Assembly: GCA_943372645.1 (NCBI GenBank)
Contig: CALRZN010000003.1
Coordinates: 1 to 64,000, forward strand
DNA: 64,000 nt
Source: VBWE01 sp943372645
Lineage (GTDB): Bacteria > Bacteroidota > Bacteroidia > Palsa-965
Direction of reading: 5' to 3'
The notes under the pieces were generated by a model. The model made no database searches and was not told the DNA's origin. It saw only the letters and a program-made list of their open reading frames with translations. The position numbers and the translations under genes were made by a program. Positions within the stretch are counted from its first letter, which is position 1, and every line of letters begins with the position of its first letter. Positions 24,903 through 31,815 of the stretch are shown here, piece after piece.

Positions 24903-26894
24903 TTACTGTAATTTGCCGCCGGCATTCATAAAACGCTGCAGGTATTCTTTCATTTTTTCTTTGTCGCCCATGGCTTCGTAATTCACCGCGATGATGCGCA
25001 GCGGGCCGGGGTTGGAGGGATTGCGGTTGTACAGGTCTTCCATCACGGCAATGGATTCTTTATACTTATGCGACATGCCGAGCACGTTGCCGTAATTTTC
25101 GAGCAGGGATAAATTGCCGGGGAATGCTGCTGCCCCGTTTTTTAAGGCTTCCAGCGCACCGGCAGTATCTTTCAGGTTCAGCCGTGCGATGCCAAGAAAC
25201 AGCCACGTGTCATCTACGATGTAACCGTTCTTCACCGCTTTCTCCAGGTTCACTTTAGCGCTGTCGAATTTTTGCAGGCGCACATACGCATCGCCCAGGT
25301 TACTCGGGAAGGTGCGGTCGTACGGATTTTTTTTGATTGCAATACGGGTCATTGCCACCGATTCGGCGTAGCGTTTCTGGCGGCTGTAGATTACGCCAAG
25401 ATTTCCATACACATTCCAGCTTCCGTACCCAGTATCAATTTTTGCTGCTGTTAAAAATTCGGCTTCGGCCTGTTTGTACCAACTGCTTTTCTGCAGTTCA
25501 TCCGTAGTGTTGTCGCCGTAACTCATCATGGCCGTACCCCAGTTGTAATGCGTACGCGAACTGCCGGGCGTATGTTCCACATCAGCAGCAAAAAGCGTGT
25601 CGTCATTTTTCCAGTCGCTGTTGCGGTTAAATGTGATCACCATAAAAATAACAGCCACCACACCGGTAACCAGCACACCGGGATTGCTCATCACGGCAAT
25701 GCCCGAATCCACATGCCCGGTAAGCCGCGATACAAACCAGCCCGCTGCGATGCAGAAACCGAGCGAAGGCACAAACAGGAAACGGTCGGCCATCGTTGCA
25801 CCGATAATGACAAACAGGTTTGAAGTAAGTGCAAACGTGATGAAAAACCAGAAGATGGAAAACGAAAGCACGGTTTTGTTTTTCATTTGCCGGAAGGCAA
25901 TAAACAGCAGTCCGAGAATAGCCGCGAGTGTAAGCAATACAATCGGATCGCCGAATGAGGTGCCCGGAAATTCGTTAAACGAATAATCGTACGACATCGG
26001 GTAAGGAATAAGCTGCTTGTACAGGTAATGGCCAAACATACCGATAGCCGTGGCCAAACGGTCCATACTGAATTCCGGGCTGATGGCCAGCAGGGCGTTG
26101 TTCTGGTAGCTGTAGGCTTCCGGCGGCGCAGCCTGTGCAATTACCCAGCTGTGCTGCAGGTACCACAGCACGGCAATTATCGCAAGCGGTGTAAGCGTAA
26201 TGGCAATGCGACGGATTTCGTTTTTCGTAAAATAATAAAGCGCCAGCGCAAACATCGGGAAGTACAGCACCGCGCCTTCTTTTGATAACAGCGCACAATA
26301 AAACAGCAGCGTGGCCCACACCAGTTGCAGCGGTTTGTTTGTTTCGCTGTAGTTGAGCAGTTGCTGCATCGTAAGTACAAAAAACAAAAGGCTCAGTATT
26401 TCATCCAGGCTTTTGATGTTGGCCACCACCTCGGTGTGCAGGGGCATTACAATGAACAAAGCGGTTGCAACAAGTGCAAGCATTTTTGAATAGTCCTTGA
26501 ACATGCGGCGCAGCAGCTTATACACCAGCACGCAGGTTAATGCATACAGCACTACGTTTACAAAATGATACAACCCGGGTGCATTATCATTAACCGCCCA
26601 TTCCATGGCAAACACGAGCAGCGACATGGGGCGGTATAACCCGGCATTGGCTTCCCAGAAACCATTCCAGTAAAAGGTGGTCATAATTTCAGGGAACCCG
26701 CCGAAACCCTGTTGTACAAATTTGTTCTGGAACACCACCGCACGATCGTCCAGCGCATAACCGTGCCCGAACGTGTTTGCATAAAGCAGGAATGCGAGCC
26801 CGAATAAAATAAAATAGACAAGGCGTTCGCCCGATAAAAAAGCGGATGACGGTGATGCCTGCTTCGTGGTGTTTGCTGATTTTGTTTTGCTCAT
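24903..26894 (-). CDS. TMTC-like membrane glycosyltransferase with TPR repeats
   Basis: A 663-aa protein. Residues ~25-410 hold about ten or eleven membrane helices of the GT-C type, with the first periplasmic loop carrying Y-A-L-D-D-R and a L-Y-R-P-M-S-L-L segment. The hydrophilic C-terminus (~430-663) contains at least four TPR units (for example Y-G-N-L-G-V-I-Y-S-R-Q and P-S-N-L-G-D-A-Y-V-R). This architecture is that of TMTC/DUF1736-type O-mannosyltransferases, which use polyprenyl-phosphate sugars to glycosylate exported proteins. Substrate is unknown. It is preceded 48 bp upstream by another polytopic protein, suggesting a cell-surface glycosylation operon. Confidence 0.8.
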   Translation of the reverse strand: MSKTKSANTTKQASPSSAFLSGERLVYFILFGLAFLLYANTFGHGYALDDRAVVFQNKFVQQGFGGFPEIMTTFYWNGFWEANAGLYRPMSLLVFAMEWAVNDNAPGLYHFVNVVLYALTCVLVYKLLRRMFKDYSKMLALVATALFIVMPLHTEVVANIKSLDEILSLLFFVLTMQQLLNYSETNKPLQLVWATLLFYCALLSKEGAVLYFPMFALALYYFTKNEIRRIAITLTPLAIIAVLWYLQHSWVIAQAAPPEAYSYQNNALLAISPEFSMDRLATAIGMFGHYLYKQLIPYPMSYDYSFNEFPGTSFGDPIVLLTLAAILGLLFIAFRQMKNKTVLSFSIFWFFITFALTSNLFVIIGATMADRFLFVPSLGFCIAAGWFVSRLTGHVDSGIAVMSNPGVLVTGVVAVIFMVITFNRNSDWKNDDTLFAADVEHTPGSSRTHYNWGTAMMSYGDNTTDELQKSSWYKQAEAEFLTAAKIDTGYGSWNVYGNLGVIYSRQKRYAESVAMTRIAIKKNPYDRTFPSNLGDAYVRLQKFDSAKVNLEKAVKNGYIVDDTWLFLGIARLNLKDTAGALEALKNGAAAFPGNLSLLENYGNVLGMSHKYKESIAVMEDLYNRNPSNPGPLRIIAVNYEAMGDKEKMKEYLQRFMNAGGKLQ

Positions 26895-26909
26895 GGTAAA
26901 AAAGATGCT

Positions 26910-26939
26910 CCAAGATAAGTAAACCCGCGTAAACGCAAA
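26910..26939 (-). promoter_or_regulatory. Candidate promoter TTTG-N18-TATCTTGG
   Basis: On the minus strand the -33 TTTG is at 26936-26939 and a near-consensus -7 box at 26910-26917. It could give the TMTC-like gene its own start, about 15 nt before the ATG at 26894. Confidence 0.4.
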
Positions 26940-26942
26940 ACG

Positions 26943-28322
26943 TTACGGTTTTATTACCGGCACATAACCGCTGGTATCTGCCAACAGGAAGTAGTTTTTA
27001 TTCAGATCCTTCACCGGCACACACATGGTTGACGAACGCATGTAACTGCTGCCACCACATGCAGAACTGCTGTCGGCCGAATAAAGTGTCATACTCTTCC
27101 CGAACCGGAACTGCGAGAGCACGAGCGTTTCAGTTCCGAGCGCCCAGTTCACCTGTATTTTTGCGGCATCGGCCTGTGCGGCGGGAAGGAAAAATTTATC
27201 CTGTTCGGCACCGTATTGCTGCTGCCCCTGCTGCATGAGTCCGCAGAGGTAATCGGCGCGTTTGCGGAAAATGATTCCGCCCTGGTTCAGCTGGTACAGG
27301 CCGCCAAGCAACGCCAGGGGGACAAGGAAATTCATCACGCGCGCAAAACGAAATTCCTTCGCGGTAAGCTGTTCAGCAAATACGAGGTAAATCATTAAAA
27401 ATGCCGGCAGGTAAATCCGCTCCATCATAATGTGCGAATCACCGTTGTGCAGCCCGATGGCCATTACGCCCATGTACAGCAACACGGCGAGCAACATCCA
27501 GAAAAGCAGGCGGTAATTTTTATGCAGCAGCAACATTATAACCGCGGTTATGATTACGAGCGTAGGCACGATATACTGTTCGCCGAAAACGAGTGCATAA
27601 AACTGCAGCGGGTAACTGCCGTGTGCCGCAATCTCCGCAAACGGCAAGGCTTTCAGGCGGTCGTAATGCTGCGCATCATACGGCCCGTGAAAAAAATAAA
27701 AACGGATGATCGTAACCAAAAGCACCAGCACAATGATCAGCCAGCTGCCGGTATTGCGGTAGTCGCGGTTTTTCATCACCGGCCAGGCCGCAACAAAAGC
27801 AAGCGAGAAAAACGCAAAGGGGTGACAAAACAATGCCAGTACCGAAACGCCCAGCAGCAGCGGCAACTGTACGCGGCGGCGCAGCCCGGGAACATTGGTG
27901 AGCAGCGCAAACGCGAGTACACTGTACACCATGGCCTGCTGCGATTCGGTTACGGTGTGCATAAACGAGAAGTTCATGCCGATGCACAGCCACAGCAGCA
28001 GCGCCAAACCGGCCGCCGCATTTTTAAGCGGGTACACGCACAGCCACCACACGCCATAATAAAGCAGGATGTAACTGGCCGAGAAAATGTAAACGAGTGC
28101 GTTAAACGGTACACCACATTTGACCGCGATCCATAACGGGATTTCGGAAAGAAAAACACCGTAGCGCGATTCAACGAAAAAAAAGTGCCCGTAATTGACA
28201 CGATCGAAAAACTGCCAGGCCGAATCCACATACGAGGTACGTTCCGGCGCATACACCAGCACAAGTGCCAGCAGCAGCAGGAAGGTGATGTGGCCGGTAA
28301 TTTTCAGGTAACGATCACGCAT
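26943..28322 (-). CDS. Polytopic membrane protein, possible GT-C glycosyltransferase
   Basis: 459 residues with about ten to eleven hydrophobic helices up to residue ~360 and a soluble C-terminal tail containing an S-A-C-G-G-S-S-Y stretch. An early loop (Y-V-D-S-A-W-Q-F-F-D-R-V) has an acidic residue where GT-C enzymes carry their catalytic aspartate. The long loop near 220-240 is periplasmic in character. No strong family signature is visible, so the glycosyltransferase idea rests on topology and on the TMTC-like neighbour 48 bp downstream. Confidence 0.65.
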   Translation of the reverse strand: MRDRYLKITGHITFLLLLALVLVYAPERTSYVDSAWQFFDRVNYGHFFFVESRYGVFLSEIPLWIAVKCGVPFNALVYIFSASYILLYYGVWWLCVYPLKNAAAGLALLLWLCIGMNFSFMHTVTESQQAMVYSVLAFALLTNVPGLRRRVQLPLLLGVSVLALFCHPFAFFSLAFVAAWPVMKNRDYRNTGSWLIIVLVLLVTIIRFYFFHGPYDAQHYDRLKALPFAEIAAHGSYPLQFYALVFGEQYIVPTLVIITAVIMLLLHKNYRLLFWMLLAVLLYMGVMAIGLHNGDSHIMMERIYLPAFLMIYLVFAEQLTAKEFRFARVMNFLVPLALLGGLYQLNQGGIIFRKRADYLCGLMQQGQQQYGAEQDKFFLPAAQADAAKIQVNWALGTETLVLSQFRFGKSMTLYSADSSSACGGSSYMRSSTMCVPVKDLNKNYFLLADTSGYVPVIKP

Positions 28323-28358
28323 CGGGTGTACGAAGATTACGGCTGTATTTCAGATTTT

Positions 28359-28440
28359 CAGATTTGAGATATTAGACTTTTAGATATGAGATTTCAGACC
28401 GTCTCGTCTCAAATCTCATATCTAAAAGTCTCAAATCTGA
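28359..28440. repeat. Foldback repeat with TCAGATTTGA words
   Basis: The left arm 28359-28394 and right arm 28411-28440 pair almost perfectly apart from a seven-base insertion in the left arm; the loop is 16 bases. The words (GATTTGAGA, GACTTTTAGATATGAGATTT) are unrelated to the GGCAGT-type repeats, but the arrangement is the same. Confidence 0.8.
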
Positions 28441-28456
28441 GGTATGAAAACTCCAG

Positions 28457-29431
28457 TTACCACTTCAATACCCATCCGAAAACCAGCGGAGCCACTATGC
28501 TCGCATCCGATTCGATGATGAATTTCGGCGTGTTGATATCGAGTTTACCCCAGGTAATTTTTTCGTTCGGTACAGCGCCGGAGTAGGAACCGTAGCTGGT
28601 GGTGGAATCCGAAATCTGGCAGAAATACGACCAGAACGGAACATCGTGCCACTCCAGGTCCTGGTACATCATCGGTACAACGCAGATCGGGAAATCGCCG
28701 GCAATGCCGCCACCGATCTGGAAGAAACCAACGCCTTTGCCGGATGAATTGGCGCGGTACCAGTCGGTCAGCCACATCATGTATTCAATACCTGATTTCA
28801 TGGTGGAGGGCTGCAGTTCGCCTTTGATGCAGTACGAAGCAAAGATGTTGCCCATGGTGCTGTCTTCCCAGCCCGGACAAATGATGGGCAGGTTGCGTTC
28901 GGCTGCCGCCAGCATCCACGAATTTTTCGGATCAATTTCATAGTACTGTTCCATTTCTTTCGAAAGGAGCATTTTGTACATGTATTCGTGCGGCAGGTAA
29001 CGCTCGCCTTTGTCCTGTGCGCCTTTCCACTGTTTGAAAATATGTTTCTGGATGCGGCGGAAGGCTTCTTCTTCCGGGATACAGGTATCGGTTACGCGGT
29101 TGAATCCTTTTTCGAGCAGGTCCCATTCTTCCTGCGGGCTCAGGTCGCGGTAGTTGGGTACACGTTTGTAATGCGTGTGCGCAACCAGGTTCATGATGTC
29201 TTCTTCGAGGTTGGCACCGGTGCAGGAAATGATATCCACTTTTCCCTGGCGGATCATTTCGGCCAGCGAAATGCCCAGCTCGGCGGTACTCATGGCGCCG
29301 GCAAGGGAAATCAACATTTTGCCGCCTTCGAGCAGGTGCTGTTCGTATCCTTTGGCAGCATCAACCAGTGCTGCTGCGTTGAAATGGAGATAATGTTTCT
29401 CCATGAATTGTGAAATCGGTCCGCGTGACAT
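28457..29431 (-). CDS. Deoxyhypusine synthase-family protein
   Basis: A 324-aa NAD-dependent enzyme. The start at 29431 (MSRGPISQFMEKHY) matches the conserved family N-terminus; the ORF extends 17 residues further without support. Signatures include I-S-L-A-G-A-M-S-T-A near 41-50 and the segment G-G-G-I-A-G-D-F-P near 240-248. S-G-A-V-P-N-E-K-I-T-W-G-K contains K296, which corresponds to the enzyme-intermediate lysine of eukaryotic DHS. Bacteria lack eIF5A, and several bacterial homologues act in polyamine metabolism, for example as homospermidine synthases. The true product here is unknown. It is transcribed alone with a -7 box at 29480-29487. Confidence 0.88.
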   Translation of the reverse strand: MSRGPISQFMEKHYLHFNAAALVDAAKGYEQHLLEGGKMLISLAGAMSTAELGISLAEMIRQGKVDIISCTGANLEEDIMNLVAHTHYKRVPNYRDLSPQEEWDLLEKGFNRVTDTCIPEEEAFRRIQKHIFKQWKGAQDKGERYLPHEYMYKMLLSKEMEQYYEIDPKNSWMLAAAERNLPIICPGWEDSTMGNIFASYCIKGELQPSTMKSGIEYMMWLTDWYRANSSGKGVGFFQIGGGIAGDFPICVVPMMYQDLEWHDVPFWSYFCQISDSTTSYGSYSGAVPNEKITWGKLDINTPKFIIESDASIVAPLVFGWVLKW

Positions 29432-29479
29432 GTGCTTTCTTTTTATTGCGTTAATTCCCGGAAATGGTATCCGGGGCTG

Positions 29480-29487
29480 CAAAAGTA
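29480..29487 (-). promoter_or_regulatory. Candidate -7 box TACTTTTG for the DHS-like gene
   Basis: A perfect TAnnTTTG on the minus strand, 48 nt upstream of the ATG at 29431. Confidence 0.45.
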
Positions 29488-29558
29488 ATGGATTTTAAAA
29501 GAACCCCGGATATGTTGATTTTTTTGTTTTAACTTGTCGTAATTTTCCCGGAAAGCCC

Positions 29559-29936
29559 ATGATCCGCACTACTTTCCTGTTTCTGTTCCTGCTGTTTTCT
29601 GCCGCTGCCCGCGCACAGCAGCCCGCAACCCCGCAGCCGGATACTACCGTATTTGTGATTCAACCCACCGCATTTCAGCTCGAAAGCGGGGAGCCGTTTT
29701 TCAGGTGGACCGAACGGCCCGATTCAATTGACTTTGTAATGTTTGACCGCTGGGGACGGCTGGTCGCAAAATCAGCAAACCCGGATTTTAAAATTGACGA
29801 TGCGCTGGTAGATAAAAAAGTGCGCATGCAGGAATTTGATACGTATATATATGTGTTGCGCGTAACATGCAGCGCCAAGCCCAATCAGGTTTTCCGCGCC
29901 AGTGTGGTTTATACCGGCAAGTACTGCAGCGGTTGA
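29559..29936 (+). CDS. Small secreted protein resembling a stand-alone CHU_C/type B sorting fold
   Basis: 125 residues with signal peptide MIRTTFLFLFLLFSAAARA. The mature ~105 residues look like a gliding-motility C-terminal domain on its own: V-M-F-D-R-W-G-R-L-V is the core strand, and D-T-Y-I-Y-V-L-R-V-T corresponds to the usual G-T-Y-Y-Y-V. It ends Y-T-G-K-Y-C-S-G rather than in the standard G-x-x-x-L-I-R. If exported it has essentially no cargo domain. It may be a periplasmic protein that borrowed the fold. Monocistronic. Confidence 0.7.
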   Translation: MIRTTFLFLFLLFSAAARAQQPATPQPDTTVFVIQPTAFQLESGEPFFRWTERPDSIDFVMFDRWGRLVAKSANPDFKIDDALVDKKVRMQEFDTYIYVLRVTCSAKPNQVFRASVVYTGKYCSG

Positions 29937-30223
29937 AAATTCCTGATTACCAGGGTGTTCTATGGGTTATTCCCAAAAATCCAATGCAAAAAGCAACCTG
30001 CACAATGAAATGCAGTTCATAGCTGCTGTTTATCCCTACGTCGAAATTTACATAATGTTGATCTATTTTCATTAGGAAGTAAATAGCGGGCTCCTATTTT
30101 TGTAGTGACCATAAACAATTCAATTTATCCAGGACAAAGCTGGTTTGCTTCCCATAAGGCAATCAGTCTGCATATTTTCCGGTCGGCAACCCGGTTATAA
30201 TGCAGTTATTAAGGAGAGAGCAC

Positions 30224-30340
30224 ATGAAAGAGCGCATACAACGACTGCTGCACACGGATGATCAGCGTTTTATTCCTGCCGTAACCTTTTGGGTTACCCT
30301 CATACTTTCCGGGCTTTTTGTTTGCCTCAGCTTTATCTGA
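30224..30340 (+). CDS. 38-aa single-pass membrane peptide
   Basis: This short frame has an unusually good ribosome-binding site for this genome (AAGGAG at 30211-30216). It encodes a charged N-terminus (M-K-E-R-I-Q-R-L-L-H-T-D-D-Q-R) followed by a hydrophobic helix (F-I-P-A-V-T-F-W-V-T-L-I-L-S-G-L-F-V-C-L) and a stop. A TATTTTTG-like box lies at 30095-30102. It sits 16 bp before the cold-shock gene on the same strand, so co-expression is likely. Function unknown. Confidence 0.6.
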   Translation: MKERIQRLLHTDDQRFIPAVTFWVTLILSGLFVCLSFI

Positions 30341-30356
30341 ACCCATCGCATGACCC

Positions 30357-30554
30357 ATGTTTACAGGCACCATCAAGTTTTTTGATACCAAAAACAAGTT
30401 CGGTTTTATCATCGCCGACGAAACCGGTGAGGAGGTTTATTTTCACGCCAAGGAATTAAAAGAACCTGTAAACAGCGGCGATAAAGTGCGTTTTGATACC
30501 ATCCCCCGCAAACGCGGAAAAGCGGCCATCAAAGTCGAAAAAGTGCCCGCCTGA
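30357..30554 (+). CDS. Cold-shock-domain protein
   Basis: A 65-aa RNA/DNA-binding OB-fold protein of normal CspA-family length. RNP1 is K-F-G-F-I-I and RNP2 is V-Y-F-H-A; the usual T-G-T-I-K-F-F-D-T-K start is present. Such proteins melt RNA secondary structure and act as RNA chaperones. It follows the 38-aa membrane peptide by 16 bp. The tail R-K-R-G-K-A-A is basic. Confidence 0.93.
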   Translation: MFTGTIKFFDTKNKFGFIIADETGEEVYFHAKELKEPVNSGDKVRFDTIPRKRGKAAIKVEKVPA

Positions 30555-30676
30555 TCCCCCCGGTTGAAAAAGTGCCATGAAAAAGGAATGCTTTATTTCC
30601 TGTAAATGCCTTAAAATCAGCAAAATCAACCTTGATTAAGAAAACATTATTTGTTAATTACCGTGTATAAATTAGC

Positions 30677-30707
30677 TTGACACGTACCCGGTATTTACTT
30701 ACTTTTG
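30677..30707 (+). promoter_or_regulatory. Bacteroidota promoter (TTG-N20-TACTTTTG)
   Basis: TTG at 30677-30679 and TACTTTTG at 30700-30707 with 20-bp spacing. It would give a ~100-nt leader to the lamin-tail protein gene at 30816. Confidence 0.65.
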
Positions 30708-30815
30708 TATCGAAAAATTGGGGCTGATCACCTATAGGATACTGTTGCCGCAGAAGCACAGCTTAATCCGAAACCAGTCGCAATTCGTAATCCAACTTAC
30801 GTTACACCACAAACC

Positions 30816-31733
30816 ATGAAAAAATCTTTACTCGCGATCCTTTCGATCGGCTTCTCTGCTATGGCTTTCGGTCAGACCACAACCTGCGCCGAGCTTTTTA
30901 TCTCTGAATACGTTGAAGGTTCAGGCAACAACAAGGCTGCTGAAATTTTCAACCCGACCGCAAGCCCGGTAAACCTGAGCAACTACCGCATTGTACGTTA
31001 TTCCAACGGCAGTGTAACCGGTTCCGACAGCCTTACACTCAGCGGCACACTGGCTGCGGGCGATGTATGGGTTGTTTCAAACGGACAAACCACTACCGCA
31101 CCCAACTCACCGGCATGTGATCCTGCCCTGCAGGCGCTGGCTGATCAGCTCGGCGGTGCTTATCCCGATCCGCTGTACTGGAACGGTAATGATGCATTTG
31201 CACTCATAAAAATCAGCCCGTACACCAAGGTTGATATTTTCGGTAAAATCGGCGAAGATCCGGGCTCAAGCTGGACCGATGTGTTTCCGTACACTTCTGC
31301 ACAGGGCAGCTGGATTACGCTTAACCACACGCTGCAGCGCAAAGCTTCGGTAATGACCGGTGTTACCACCAACCCGAGCGCATTTAACGTTACACTCGAA
31401 TGGGATTCGCTTCCGCAGAACACCTGGACCGGCCTCGGTCAGCATGCCTGCAACTGCCTTACCGGTGTAAACAACATCAGCAAAAACACACTTAAGATGA
31501 GCATCTTCCCGAACCCGTCGAACGGCGTTGTGTTTGTGAATGCTTCGGAAGTAATGACCAACGTAACCGTTTCAAACGTACTCGGCCAGTCGGTTTACAG
31601 TGTGAACATGGATGTTGCTGATCAGCACAAACAAAAACAGATTGACCTGGGCACCATGCCGGCCGGCATGTACATCATGGATGTAAAATTTGCCAACGGG
31701 CAGCACCTGGTAAACAAGATCAATATTAAATAA
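30816..31733 (+). CDS. Secreted lamin-tail-domain protein with T9SS sorting domain
   Basis: A 305-aa exported protein. Signal peptide (MKKSLLAILSIGFSAMAFGQ); residues ~25-200 form a lamin-tail domain (L-F-I-S-E-Y-V-E-G-S-G-N-N-K-A-A-E-I-F-N and F-A-L-I-K). A type A T9SS domain (S-I-F-P-N-P-S-N-G) ends it. Lamin-tail domains are common in Bacteroidota secreted nucleases. It has its own promoter and is followed by a strong terminator immediately before a TonB receptor. With the secreted endonuclease I two genes on, this points to extracellular nucleic acid handling. Confidence 0.88.
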   Translation: MKKSLLAILSIGFSAMAFGQTTTCAELFISEYVEGSGNNKAAEIFNPTASPVNLSNYRIVRYSNGSVTGSDSLTLSGTLAAGDVWVVSNGQTTTAPNSPACDPALQALADQLGGAYPDPLYWNGNDAFALIKISPYTKVDIFGKIGEDPGSSWTDVFPYTSAQGSWITLNHTLQRKASVMTGVTTNPSAFNVTLEWDSLPQNTWTGLGQHACNCLTGVNNISKNTLKMSIFPNPSNGVVFVNASEVMTNVTVSNVLGQSVYSVNMDVADQHKQKQIDLGTMPAGMYIMDVKFANGQHLVNKINIK

Positions 31734-31757
31734 ACAACATCGTTTTTATTTAACTAT

Positions 31758-31799
31758 AAAAACCATACGCTTAGAAACCTCTAAGCGTATGGTTTTTTT
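31758..31799 (+). terminator. Strong intrinsic terminator
   Basis: A perfect 15-bp stem (31760-31774 and 31781-31795) with a T-run. It ends only ~20 bp before the TonB receptor start, so that gene needs read-through or a promoter within this region. Confidence 0.88.
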
Positions 31800-31815
31800 A
31801 TCGGAACACATTGTG

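Noticed and set aside
28359..28440. CRISPR array
   Set aside because: Repeat words here and at the GGCAGT elements are arms of hairpins, not regularly spaced direct repeats with unique spacers; no cas genes are present.
31789..31815. Earlier in-frame ATG for the TonB receptor
   Set aside because: It lies inside the terminator stem and adds nine residues before a perfect signal peptide.
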